This document shows, in pieces, positions 48,640 through 56,679 of a DNA stretch of 64,000 nucleotides; the stretch's first letter is position 1, and each line of letters opens with the position of its first letter. The notes beneath the pieces were generated by a model, which was not told where the DNA came from, did no database searches, and saw only the letters and a list, made by a program, of their open reading frames with translations. The stretch covers positions 1 through 64,000 of the forward strand of contig NZ_QYOS01000019.1 in the NCBI RefSeq assembly GCF_003605195.1, in the 5' to 3' direction. The position numbers and the translations under genes are program-made. This stretch comes from Aurantiacibacter odishensis. GTDB taxonomy: Bacteria > Pseudomonadota > Alphaproteobacteria > Sphingomonadales > Sphingomonadaceae.

Positions 48640-48657
48640 GCTCAAGCCAACTTGAGT
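48640..48657. promoter_or_regulatory. Inverted repeat resembling a SoxR-type box or a hairpin
   Basis: GCTCAAGCCAACTTGAGT has perfect arms CTCAAG and CTTGAG around CCAA. It shares 14 of 18 bases with the known SoxR operator of E. coli soxS. It ends six bases before the ATG at 48663. No fitting -35 or -10 boxes surround it, so it could instead be an RNA hairpin that affects translation of the next gene. Confidence 0.35.
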
Positions 48658-48662
48658 TAACC

Positions 48663-49487
48663 ATGGTGTCGCCCGCAGATCCTGCGCCCGTCACGGCCAT
48701 CCAGGCCATTCGTTACGCCCGGCACGAGCGCACCGCGCAGGCCAACTTTACCGCACCCGTTGACGATCACGACCTGCCGATGCCTCTCGATTACTACGTC
48801 TGGGCGATCCACCGGGACGACCATCCGCCCGTGATCGTGGATACGGGCTTCGGCGCGCAGGCCGCCGCGGCCCGCGGGCGCGAGATCACCCGCCCCATCC
48901 GCAAGGGATTGCGCGATGCGGGGATAGACCGGCTGGGCGTGGAGGACGTGATCCTCACACACCTGCATTACGATCATGCTGGCGGGCTCGACGATTTCCC
49001 CAACGCTCGTTTCCACGTGCAGGATGCCGAACTGGCCTGGGCCACCAGCCGCCATGTCTGCGACGCGACGGCGCGCGCGCCTTTCGATGGCGAGCCCGTC
49101 GCCGAACTGGTGCGCAGGCTCTATGCAGGCCGCGTAGTCTTTCACGACGGCGACGAGCAATTCGCCCCCGGCATCGCGCTATGCCTCGCGCACGGTCACA
49201 CGGCCGGTCTGCAACTGGTGGTGTGCGACACGGCGCGCGGGCCCGTGGTGCTCGCCAGCGATGCAGCACATCTTTACGCCAACATCACGCGCAAGGTCCC
49301 TTTCCCGATCTTCGTGGACGAGGAAGACTACCGTCGGGCACAGCTCCGCGCGCTGGACCTTGCGGGCGGCTCGCTTGATCACCTGATACCGGGGCACGAT
49401 CCGCTGGTGCTGGCGTGTTTCGAGACCGATAACGATATCGCGCGGGTGGACCTGCCCCCGCACACACCCGTTGCGGAGATGCTTTGA
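48663..49487 (+). CDS. MBL-fold metallo-hydrolase, N-acyl homoserine lactonase-like
   Basis: A 274-residue protein. The metal motif HLHYDHAGG starts at residue 100, with a later His in CLAHGHTAGLQ, Asp in LASDAAHLY and His in LIPGHDP. The spacing and the DYYVWAIHRDDHPPVIVDTGFG opening match the N-acyl homoserine lactonase group, which opens lactone rings. Within this cluster a lactone intermediate is a likely substrate. A start at 48624 is possible but would place the inverted repeat at 48640 inside the coding region; neither start has a good ribosome site. Confidence 0.85.
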   Translation: MVSPADPAPVTAIQAIRYARHERTAQANFTAPVDDHDLPMPLDYYVWAIHRDDHPPVIVDTGFGAQAAAARGREITRPIRKGLRDAGIDRLGVEDVILTHLHYDHAGGLDDFPNARFHVQDAELAWATSRHVCDATARAPFDGEPVAELVRRLYAGRVVFHDGDEQFAPGIALCLAHGHTAGLQLVVCDTARGPVVLASDAAHLYANITRKVPFPIFVDEEDYRRAQLRALDLAGGSLDHLIPGHDPLVLACFETDNDIARVDLPPHTPVAEML

Positions 49488-49505
49488 AATGATCGTCGGC
49501 TTGCC

Positions 49506-50387
49506 ATGATTCTTGGATTTCTGGGCCTTGGCCGCATGGGCGGCCCGATGGCGGAAAACCTTCTGCGCCATACCGGCCAGTTGCTCGTGCACGATGTCTC
49601 GGAAGAAGCCGTTGCCGCGCTGGTCGAAAAGGGGGCGGAAGCCGCGGGCAGCGCCGCCGCTCTGGGTGAACGGTGCGACGTCGTCTTCACCAGCCTGCCG
49701 ACCCCGCCCATCGTGCGCGAGGCGGTGCTGGGCGCGGATGGCATCACCGCAAATAAGGCTCCGCGCATCATCTGCGACCTTTCCACCAGTGGCCCGCAAC
49801 TCGCCGCCGAGCTGGCAGAGGCGCTGGAAGGCAGGACGGCCTGCCTCGATGCACCCGTTTCAGGCGGGATCGCCGGTGCCAGGGCGGGCACGATCTCGAT
49901 CATGGTCGGCGGGCCGGAAGCGGCTTTCGAGGAGGTGCGCCCCCTGCTCGAAGCCATGGGCAAGCCGACGCACATGGGCGAGACGCCCGGTGCCGGGCAG
50001 ACCATGAAGCTGGTCAACAACCTGCTCGGCGCGGTCGCCATCGGGGTGACGGCGGAAGGCATGGCTTTCGGCATCAAGCAGGGGCTGGACCCTGCGCGCA
50101 TGATCGAGGTGCTCAACCAGTCCACCGGCATCAATTCCGCCACCCGCGACAAGTGGCCGAAATCCGTCCTCCCGCGCACCTTCGACTTCGGCTTCGCCGC
50201 CGCGCTCAGCCTGAAAGACACGAAGCTGCTGCTGGACGAGGCGGACGCGGCCGAGGTGCCCCTGCCGCTGGGCCGGATCGTGGCTGACTACCTGGAGCGC
50301 ACGCTGGAACGCGAAGGCCCGCAGGCCGATTTCACCGCAATCGCCAAGGTTGTGGAGGAAGCCGCCGGGCTGGACCCGGAGCGCTGA
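49506..50387 (+). CDS. NAD(P)-dependent oxidoreductase, 3-hydroxyisobutyrate dehydrogenase-like
   Basis: A 293-residue beta-hydroxyacid dehydrogenase. The cofactor motif GFLGLGRMGGPMAENLLR is at the N-terminus, the substrate loop is DAPVSGGIAGARAGTISIMV, and the catalytic Lys lies in GAGQTMKLVNNLLGA. The family oxidises 3-hydroxyacids such as 3-hydroxyisobutyrate or tartronate semialdehyde; the exact substrate is open. It follows the lactonase-like gene by 18 bases in the plus-strand arm. Confidence 0.9.
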   Translation: MILGFLGLGRMGGPMAENLLRHTGQLLVHDVSEEAVAALVEKGAEAAGSAAALGERCDVVFTSLPTPPIVREAVLGADGITANKAPRIICDLSTSGPQLAAELAEALEGRTACLDAPVSGGIAGARAGTISIMVGGPEAAFEEVRPLLEAMGKPTHMGETPGAGQTMKLVNNLLGAVAIGVTAEGMAFGIKQGLDPARMIEVLNQSTGINSATRDKWPKSVLPRTFDFGFAAALSLKDTKLLLDEADAAEVPLPLGRIVADYLERTLEREGPQADFTAIAKVVEEAAGLDPER

Positions 50388-50435
50388 GCGTACGAATCAT
50401 GGTTACCGCGATTGCGAGTCGGCCGTTTCAGGCGC

Positions 50436-50831
50436 ATGTTCGGCCCCATGCTGAGTCTCGCCTTCCTTTTCGCCGCGCAATTCGCTGCCGATGCCCTGCC
50501 CACCGGCACCTACAGCGGCACCTGCCTCTACCCGGAAGCGGTGGAGGAACGCGCCGCGCCGGGTGAACTCATCACCTGCAACGAAGTGCGTATCAGCGGC
50601 GGGCAGATCAGCTTCGGCCAGCGCGGCTGGCAAACCCGCACGCGGTTCAACGGCACGTTCGAAGGCAGCCGCATGACGGTCGATTCCGTCACCCTGCCGA
50701 ACGGGCGCACCTACGAGGTGCGCGGCGTGTGCGAGGTCTATTTCGCGAACGAGGAGCTATCGGCCGTCGCCTGCACGGCCAGTTCGAACCGCGGCAGCAT
50801 GGCCGCCAACTTCGTCGTCTCGCGGCTTTAG
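50436..50831 (+). CDS. Small secreted protein of unknown function
   Basis: A protein of about 131 residues with an N-terminal signal peptide (LSLAFLFAAQFAADA) and a compact, beta-rich domain with four cysteines (GTCLYP, LITCNEV, GVCEVYF, VACTAS), probably two disulfides in the periplasm. I recognise no family. The start could be 50436 or 50448; a TTG start at 50412 is less likely. It closes the plus-strand arm and its stop overlaps that of the SDR on the other strand. Confidence 0.6.
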   Translation: MFGPMLSLAFLFAAQFAADALPTGTYSGTCLYPEAVEERAAPGELITCNEVRISGGQISFGQRGWQTRTRFNGTFEGSRMTVDSVTLPNGRTYEVRGVCEVYFANEELSAVACTASSNRGSMAANFVVSRL

Positions 50832-51616
50832 ATATCGTTGCGGATGGTTGCCAGCGCGCCGCCGTCGATTTCCCACTTCGCGCCGTTGACGTAGCTGGCC
50901 TCTTCCGAAAGCAGGAAGCTGACCACGTCGCCCACTTCGCGCGGCTGACCCACGCGGTTGAGCGTTGCCGTCTGGCCCAGCTTCTCCATCCCGGCTTCCA
51001 CGCTGTCGAACATCTGTTCCAGCATCCCGACCAGCAGCGGCGTCTCGATCACGCCGGGCATCACGCAGTTCACCCGCACGCCCTTCTGCGCCACTTCGCT
51101 CGCCGCCGTGCGCGTCAGTCCGACCGCGCCGTGCTTGGCGGCGTTGTAGGCGCAGGCGCCCGCGAGGCCGCGTTCCGAACCGATGGAGGCAGTGTTCACC
51201 ACCGCACCTTTCCCGGCGGCGACCATGTGCGGGATGACGAACCGCAGGCCCAGGAACATGCCGCGCAGGTTGACGCGCAGCACATGATCGAACTCGTCGA
51301 TCGGGTATTCGTGCGTGGGCGCGAGAGTGCCCTCGATGCCGGCGTTGTTGAAGAACCCGTCGATCCTGCCGAATGCGGTGATGGCTTCCTTGGCATAGCC
51401 CGCCACCGCGTCCTCCTCCGCGCAATCGGCCACGTGGGCTATCGCCGTGTGGCCTGCGTCACGCAGCTGTGCAGCGCGTTTCTCCAGCCGCTCCCCGTCG
51501 ATGTCGACCATCAGCAATTGCGCCCCTTCGCGGGCGAGGATCTCGCAGGTTGCAAAGCCGATGGCCCCTGCAGCCCCGGTAACGATGATCGCGTTTCCTT
51601 CGTGACGTTTCGTCAT
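50828..51616 (-). CDS. SDR family oxidoreductase (last gene of the minus-strand operon)
   Basis: A 262-residue classical short-chain dehydrogenase. TGAAGAIGFATCEILARE binds the cofactor, NNAGIEG and NTASIGSERG supply the Asn and Ser, and the active Tyr and Lys are in AYNAAKHG. The chain ends INGAKWEIDGG-like, as usual. It should interconvert a hydroxyl and a ketone. Its ATG at 51616 overlaps the stop of the 72-residue gene (ATGA), so translation is coupled. Confidence 0.9.
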   Translation of the reverse strand: MTKRHEGNAIIVTGAAGAIGFATCEILAREGAQLLMVDIDGERLEKRAAQLRDAGHTAIAHVADCAEEDAVAGYAKEAITAFGRIDGFFNNAGIEGTLAPTHEYPIDEFDHVLRVNLRGMFLGLRFVIPHMVAAGKGAVVNTASIGSERGLAGACAYNAAKHGAVGLTRTAASEVAQKGVRVNCVMPGVIETPLLVGMLEQMFDSVEAGMEKLGQTATLNRVGQPREVGDVVSFLLSEEASYVNGAKWEIDGGALATIRNDI

Positions 51617-51831
51617 TTGGCATCCTTCGATTTGCGGAACGGCATGGTGAGAAGGAACAGCGCCAGCTTCGGCGTCATCAGCTTGAGGAAGTTCTTCGCC
51701 TCCTCCGGCGTCAGTGTCGCGGTCATCGGCATGGTGCCGTAGACCTTGCCTTTCAGGACGAGGTCGTTGCCCTTCCGCTCGATCTTGCTGACCTGCATCA
51801 GCTCGCTCTTGTCGGCAGCGTGTATCTTCAT
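51613..51831 (-). CDS. 72-residue protein of unknown function
   Basis: A small basic protein beginning MKIHAADKSELMQVSKIER, then a beta-rich stretch (DLVLKGKVYGTMPMTATL) and a helix with a hydrophobic face (EEAKNFLKLMTPKLALFLL). I do not recognise the family. It overlaps the flavoprotein upstream and the SDR downstream by four bases each, which strongly supports it as a real gene of the operon. It could be a chaperone-like or membrane-associated partner of one of them. Confidence 0.72.
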   Translation of the reverse strand: MKIHAADKSELMQVSKIERKGNDLVLKGKVYGTMPMTATLTPEEAKNFLKLMTPKLALFLLTMPFRKSKDAK

Positions 51832-53405
51832 GACACGCGCACCTCGTCGAAATCAATGCCGAGATCTTCGGCGGCGACCATTGCGGTCGCGCGCCCCGCG
51901 CCGAACACGCCGCCGCCCGGATGTTGGAACGGCCCGACGAGGTAGAGCCTGTCGACCCCCGGCACGCGGTACTGGCCAAGGTCCGGCGTCGGGCGGTGCG
52001 AACCGGACTGGTAGGTGGTGGTGGCGATGCCGTGCAGGTCGCCGCGGTAGAAGCTGGGGCTCGTGCGCTCCATGTCCACCGGACTGTCGCAGTGGTAGTC
52101 CAGCACCACGTCGGGCACGTTGGCGATGTATTTGCCCATCTGCGCGATCATCTTTTCGGCGAATTCGCCCTTCGCCTCGTCCCAGCTCCGCCCGTCCTGC
52201 CGGGTGTAGGGCACGTAGTCCCACGCGTGGAAGATGGACTTGCCTTCGGGGCAGCGTGTGGGATCGTGCTGCGGCAACTGCCCCACGCCCACCAGCGGGG
52301 TGGGGCTCATGTTGCCATAGCGCAATTCGTCGAAGGCGCGGCGCATGTCCTCGTAACTGGCGGGCATCAGTTCGTACATCACGGCGGACAGCGGTTCGCC
52401 ATCGTGACGCTTCGCCCGGAATTCGAGCGGCGCATCGAGCGCGGCGTGGACGGTGAAGCAGGCGGCATCGGTGATGTGCGTGCGTTTCGCGCGGTGGCCC
52501 ACGTCTGCGGGCAGCGCGTCGACCATGTCGGGCAGCACATGGGGGTGCAGCGCACCGATGATGCCGTCGCCAGCCGATAGCCGCTCGCCATCGTCCAGCA
52601 CCACGCCCGTCGCGCGGCCGCCTTCGGTGGTGACTTCGCGCACGCTGGCAGAAGCGCGCACGCTGCCGCCGTGGTCCTCGATGCAGGCGATCAGCGCATT
52701 GGTGAGACTGCCCGAACCGCCCACCGGCACGCCGAAGCCGTATTTCTCGAGGAAGCCGAGGAACACGTAAGCGCCGATCCCGGTCGCCTTCTCATCCGGA
52801 GAGACAAGGTTTTCGCCCGCCACCCGGCCAAAGTGCGCGCGCACTTTCTCGTGCTCGAACAGTTCCTCCATCAGGTCGAAAGTGGAGACCTGCGTGGTGC
52901 GCCACATCTCGCGTCCCTCGACCGACTGGTCCATCATCGCCGCCTGCGCGCCCTGCGGCATGGGCGGCGAATATAGCCCCGCCTGGATCATCGGCAGCCA
53001 CTGCGCGGCCTGCTGACTCATCTTCAGGAACGTCTCGGCGTCTTTCTGCGAAAAGCGGGCAATGGCCTCGGCGCTCTTTGCCGGATCGCGGTGGAGCGGG
53101 AGGGTGGTGCCGTCTTCCCACACGCTCATCATCGGCACGTCGGGGAAGACGTATTTGAGGCCGTATTTCGATTTCAGGCCAAGGTCGTCACTCGCCAGCA
53201 GCGGATTGCCCTGGATGAAGATGTGGCTCATCGAATGCTGGTCATGCATGAAACCGGGGCGCGTCAATTCCCGGCTGACTACGCCGCCGCCGTGCCATTC
53301 GTTGCGCTCCAGCACGAGCACGCGCTTGCCCGCAACGGCAAGGTATGCGCCCGCGACCAGCCCGTTGTGGCCCGATCCGATGATGATGATGTCTGCGTCT
53401 GCCAT
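51828..53405 (-). CDS. Phytoene desaturase-like FAD-dependent oxidoreductase
   Basis: A 525-residue flavoprotein of the CrtI/retinol saturase-like superfamily. IIIIGSGHNGLVAGAYLA binds FAD, followed by VLERNEWHGGGVVSREL; the C-terminal FAD segment is LYLVGPFQHPGGGVFGAGRA. Members desaturate or isomerise isoprenoid chains, but many homologues outside carotenoid clusters act on unknown lipids. No phytoene synthase is nearby, so carotenoid synthesis is unlikely; a role on a terpenoid or polyketide ring is my inference. Confidence 0.85.
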   Translation of the reverse strand: MADADIIIIGSGHNGLVAGAYLAVAGKRVLVLERNEWHGGGVVSRELTRPGFMHDQHSMSHIFIQGNPLLASDDLGLKSKYGLKYVFPDVPMMSVWEDGTTLPLHRDPAKSAEAIARFSQKDAETFLKMSQQAAQWLPMIQAGLYSPPMPQGAQAAMMDQSVEGREMWRTTQVSTFDLMEELFEHEKVRAHFGRVAGENLVSPDEKATGIGAYVFLGFLEKYGFGVPVGGSGSLTNALIACIEDHGGSVRASASVREVTTEGGRATGVVLDDGERLSAGDGIIGALHPHVLPDMVDALPADVGHRAKRTHITDAACFTVHAALDAPLEFRAKRHDGEPLSAVMYELMPASYEDMRRAFDELRYGNMSPTPLVGVGQLPQHDPTRCPEGKSIFHAWDYVPYTRQDGRSWDEAKGEFAEKMIAQMGKYIANVPDVVLDYHCDSPVDMERTSPSFYRGDLHGIATTTYQSGSHRPTPDLGQYRVPGVDRLYLVGPFQHPGGGVFGAGRATAMVAAEDLGIDFDEVRVS

Positions 53406-53415
53406 TCGTTATCCT

Positions 53416-54561
53416 CTAGAGACAGGCGGAAAGCGCGATGTCGGAAAGCTTGCCCATGCGCTCGATATTGGCGGCCTGCGTCATCACCCCGGCGCTGAGG
53501 AAGCTGAATGACAGGTCCGCTTCGGGATCGACCATGAACATCGTCGAACCCGCGCCGTAGTTGCCGAAAGTCTCCGGGCTGGAGAGCTGGCCGAAGAGGT
53601 GATGGAACACGCCCTCCCCGCGTACCTGGAACCCGATGCCCTGATTGGCAGGCGGCACTTCCCATCCGGACCGCAGCGCCACGCCGCGATAAAGTTCGTT
53701 GGGCTTGTCGCCGGTGTGGACCTTCCGCGCGAGGCGCACCATGCGCGGGGACAGCAGGCGCACGCCGTCCAGTTCGCCCTCGCGCCGCAGCATCTCGGCA
53801 AAGCGCCACAGGTCTCCGCAGGTGGACGCGCAGCCGACGTGCGGGGCTTCCACCTGCGGGTCCTCGAACAAGGCATGATCGCCATCGATAATGCGGCTGA
53901 GATGCTTGATAGGCACCGTGCCGCGCATGTCGGGACGCACGTGGCGTTCGTTCAGATCGGCGCGCAGGCCCATGCTGGTGGAGTGCATCTTCAGCGGCTC
54001 GAACAAGTCTTCCGCCAGCAGGGTTCGATAATTGCGGCCCTTGGGGTCGGTGCGCACCAGCGCGGTGCCCATCAGCACGTGATTCACCAGCGGCGAATAG
54101 TCGCACCGCTCGCCCGGCGGCGTGGCGCCGTGGACGTTGGCGATGCTTTCTTCGAACAGCTCATCCAGCCGGTCGAGATACATGCCCGGCTTCGGGCTCC
54201 ACACGCCCGGCATCCCGGCTGTGTGAGTGAGCAGGTGGTAGAACGTCGCTTCCTCGCGCGGTTGCCCGGTGAATTCGGGCAGCACGTCCTTCACCTTGGT
54301 GGTCAGCTGGAAGCGCCCTTCCTCGATCGCCTTCATCATCAGCACGTTGGTGAAGGCCTTGGTGACGGAGAAGAGCGAGAACACGTCGTCCTTTTTCAGC
54401 GGGCGCTGTCTGTCCGCGTAAGCGTGGCCGATCGCTTCCTCGAACACCACCACGTCGCCGCGCCCGATCTTCAGGACCGCGCCGTAATAGTCGCCGCGAT
54501 CGACATCGGCCTCGATCACGGCTTTCAGATGGTCGAGCCGTTCCTGCCAGATCCTGCTCAT
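53416..54561 (-). CDS. Class-C beta-lactamase-fold serine hydrolase (second in operon order)
   Basis: A 381-residue cytoplasmic hydrolase, no signal peptide. The catalytic S-x-x-K is Ser65-Lys68 in FSVTKAF, with a Tyr in CDYSPLVNHVLMG. Without export it is more likely an esterase of family VIII (EstB-like) than a resistance enzyme. A second such gene lies in the same operon at 56680. The chosen start at 54561 follows the SDR stop by 11 bases. Confidence 0.87.
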   Translation of the reverse strand: MSRIWQERLDHLKAVIEADVDRGDYYGAVLKIGRGDVVVFEEAIGHAYADRQRPLKKDDVFSLFSVTKAFTNVLMMKAIEEGRFQLTTKVKDVLPEFTGQPREEATFYHLLTHTAGMPGVWSPKPGMYLDRLDELFEESIANVHGATPPGERCDYSPLVNHVLMGTALVRTDPKGRNYRTLLAEDLFEPLKMHSTSMGLRADLNERHVRPDMRGTVPIKHLSRIIDGDHALFEDPQVEAPHVGCASTCGDLWRFAEMLRREGELDGVRLLSPRMVRLARKVHTGDKPNELYRGVALRSGWEVPPANQGIGFQVRGEGVFHHLFGQLSSPETFGNYGAGSTMFMVDPEADLSFSFLSAGVMTQAANIERMGKLSDIALSACL

Positions 54562-54572
54562 GCCAAACTCCG

Positions 54573-55331
54573 TCAGCCCGCCGCGATGATGCCGCCATCC
54601 ACGGCCAGCATCGCGCCATTGATGAAACTCGCCTCGTCGCTCAGCAGGAAGGCGGCGGCCTGCGCCACGTCCTCCACCGTGCCGTTGCGTCGGAGCGGGA
54701 TGTTCTTCGCCCTTTGCTCGTATTGCTCCGGCGTCACGAAGCCTTCGGTTGCGGGCGTTGGCACGGAGCCGGGAGCAATCGCGTTCACGCGGATCCCGCG
54801 CGGGCCAAGCTCGCCCGCCAGCACCTTCGTCAGCCCGGCGATGCCGGCCTTGATGGTGGTGTAGGCCCCGGTGTTGGGCCTGCCGCGATAGGCGACGGGG
54901 CTGGAATAATTCAGGATATTGCCGGGCGCGTCCTCGTCCCGCGAGGCAAGGAAAGCCTGCACGCCCCAGAACACGCTTTTCAGGCCCGCCGACAGCATCG
55001 TGTCGAGCGTTTCTTCGGTCACAGCCTCGATCGGTTCGTAAACCAGCACGCTGGCATTGTTGATGACGGCGCGAAGTGGGCCTGCATCGCTGGCGAAGTC
55101 CTGCGCGGCTTCCATGAAGGCCGCGCGGCTGCCGCAATCCGCACCATAGCTGTAGGCGCACCCGCCGGCATCGTTGATGGCCTCTGCCACCTCCATCGCG
55201 GACTGGCCCTTGATATCGACGATCCCGATGATCGCGCCTTCGCTGGCGAGGTGTTTCGCGATACCTTCGCCCAGCCCGCGCCCGGCGCCCGAAATCAGGA
55301 TCGGTTGTTTTTCGAACCGGCCCGCCATCAT
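54573..55331 (-). CDS. SDR family oxidoreductase (second of two in the operon)
   Basis: A 252-residue short-chain dehydrogenase. ISGAGRGLGEGIAKHLASEG binds the cofactor, NNASVLVYEP replaces the usual NNAG, the Ser lies in LNYSSPVAYRG and the Tyr-Lys pair in AYTTIKAG. The chain ends NGAMLAVDGG. It overlaps the NTF2-like gene upstream, where two adjacent ATGs sit on that gene's stop. It probably handles a different intermediate from the SDR at 50828. Confidence 0.88.
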   Translation of the reverse strand: MMAGRFEKQPILISGAGRGLGEGIAKHLASEGAIIGIVDIKGQSAMEVAEAINDAGGCAYSYGADCGSRAAFMEAAQDFASDAGPLRAVINNASVLVYEPIEAVTEETLDTMLSAGLKSVFWGVQAFLASRDEDAPGNILNYSSPVAYRGRPNTGAYTTIKAGIAGLTKVLAGELGPRGIRVNAIAPGSVPTPATEGFVTPEQYEQRAKNIPLRRNGTVEDVAQAAAFLLSDEASFINGAMLAVDGGIIAAG

Positions 55332-55744
55332 TCCATCCCGAACAGCTTGGCGGTGTAGTGGCTGTCCATGTATTCGCGCATGGCGTCGATCTTGCCGTTC
55401 GAGACCTCGAACACCCAGCAATAGTCGTTGTCGTAAACCAGGCCGTCCATCGTCTTGCCGGTGGAGTTGGATTCGACGCAGACCCACGGGCCGACGGAAA
55501 ACATGTTCTGCACGTGGACCTTGGGATCGCCGGGTTCGAACATGCCGCGCACGGGGGCGAGGAACTTGTCGATGATGTCCATCCCCACGTGCTTTCCTGC
55601 CCCTGCAATGTCCTTCACCTTCGGCTCCCACACCGAGTGTTCGTGGTAGAACTTACGCAGCTTCTCTAGGTCGCCCGAGGACAGCACCTCGAAGAAATCC
55701 AGCACCAGCTGTTCGTTTTCGTTCTTTGCCTCGACTGCCATCAT
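55328..55744 (-). CDS. NTF2-like/SnoaL-type protein
   Basis: A 138-residue protein with the cone-shaped NTF2 fold pattern: a helix (ENEQLVLDFFEVLSSGDLEKL), RKFYHEHSVWEP, and a beta-sheet part ending EVSNGKIDAMREYMDSHY. Such proteins act as small isomerases, dehydratases or cyclases, for example SnoaL or ketosteroid isomerase. Catalytic residues cannot be assigned. GGAGAGG sits right before the double ATG. One of two NTF2-fold genes side by side. Confidence 0.8.
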   Translation of the reverse strand: MMAVEAKNENEQLVLDFFEVLSSGDLEKLRKFYHEHSVWEPKVKDIAGAGKHVGMDIIDKFLAPVRGMFEPGDPKVHVQNMFSVGPWVCVESNSTGKTMDGLVYDNDYCWVFEVSNGKIDAMREYMDSHYTAKLFGME

Positions 55745-55760
55745 CCTCTCCGTTCTTGTC

Positions 55761-56249
55761 TCAGGCCAGCCCGCGCGCTTCGTCGCTGGGTGGCGGAATC
55801 TTCGGCATCGCCCCGCCCATATGCAGGGCCACCATTCCGGCTCGCTTGGCGAAGCGCCACACGCCGCCCGGCTCGGATTGGTCGAGCACGTATTCATCCT
55901 CGAACCCGCCGACGTAGAGCGCGCCCGCTTCCTGCGGCGGCTCGGTGCTGGCGTGGCTGGAGAGCATGGTGAGATAGTTCGTCCCGCGCGCCCGCGTCTC
56001 GGTAATGGCTTCCACCAGCACGTTGGTGACCACGTGCCGCACAAGGATCGGCGGGCGATTGCGGAACACGCGTTCCACCGCCGCGCGCCCGTAGAACGGG
56101 TAGTCGGGCTGGAATGGCCGCGAGAACTCGCAATCGGTAGTAAACAACTGCGCCAGCGCCTCGGCATCGCCGTTGTCCGCATACCTGGCGAACAGCAGCG
56201 GCAGCTTGCCGCAGGCCAGTTCTATGGCGAGGCGGTGGCCGTCATCCAT
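55761..56249 (-). CDS. SnoaL-like/NTF2-fold protein
   Basis: A 162-residue protein starting MDDGHRLAIELACGKLPLL, with the NTF2-fold hallmark LFARYADNGDAEALAQLFTTDCEF and a later beta-sheet region. It resembles SnoaL_4-type proteins related to the small subunits of aromatic dioxygenases, but without an alpha-subunit gene nearby it is more likely an isomerase or dehydratase. The start at 56249 overlaps the CMD gene stop by eight bases; a longer start at 56264 is possible. Confidence 0.78.
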   Translation of the reverse strand: MDDGHRLAIELACGKLPLLFARYADNGDAEALAQLFTTDCEFSRPFQPDYPFYGRAAVERVFRNRPPILVRHVVTNVLVEAITETRARGTNYLTMLSSHASTEPPQEAGALYVGGFEDEYVLDQSEPGGVWRFAKRAGMVALHMGGAMPKIPPPSDEARGLA

Positions 56250-56667
56250 CGGGATTCTCGGCATTGTCGTTCTCGGCGTCGATCTCAGCCAGAGCCTCGT
56301 TGACGATGCGGAAGCTGTCGACCGCCGCGGGAATGCCGGCGTAGATGCCGACCTGCAGCAGCACCTCGCGGATTTCCTCGCGCGAGAGGCCGTTGTTCAG
56401 CGCGCCGCGGGTGTGGACCTTCAACTCATGCTTGCGGCCCAGCACGGAAATCATGGCGAGGTTGATCAGGCTGCGGTCACGGCGGGAGAGTTCTTCCTCG
56501 CGCCCCCAGGTCCAGCCCCAGCAATAGGTGGCGACCAGTTCCTGCAGCGGGTCGTTGAAGGGGTTGGGATTGGCCGTCGCCTTGTCGACATAGGCATCGC
56601 CCAGCACCTCGCGGCGGATTTTCATGCCCCGCTCGAACAAATTCTGGTCGAAGAGATCCTTGTCCAT
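56242..56667 (-). CDS. Carboxymuconolactone decarboxylase family protein
   Basis: A 141-residue protein with the CMD pattern GREEELSRRDRSLINLAMISVLG, then HTRGALNNGLSREEIREVLLQVGIYAGIPAAVD, very close to the PcaC subgroup (4-carboxymuconolactone decarboxylase). No other protocatechuate-pathway gene is present, so it may act on another lactone or beta-keto acid. It lacks the CxxC of AhpD-type peroxidases in this fold. Second gene of the operon that starts at 57909. Confidence 0.87.
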   Translation of the reverse strand: MDKDLFDQNLFERGMKIRREVLGDAYVDKATANPNPFNDPLQELVATYCWGWTWGREEELSRRDRSLINLAMISVLGRKHELKVHTRGALNNGLSREEIREVLLQVGIYAGIPAAVDSFRIVNEALAEIDAENDNAENPDG

Positions 56668-56679
56668 GGTGTGTCCTTT

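Noticed and set aside
51828-53405. Carotenoid biosynthesis gene crtI
   Set aside because: There is no crtB, crtY or related gene nearby, and the operon is made of hydrolases and SDRs. Only the fold-level similarity is supported.
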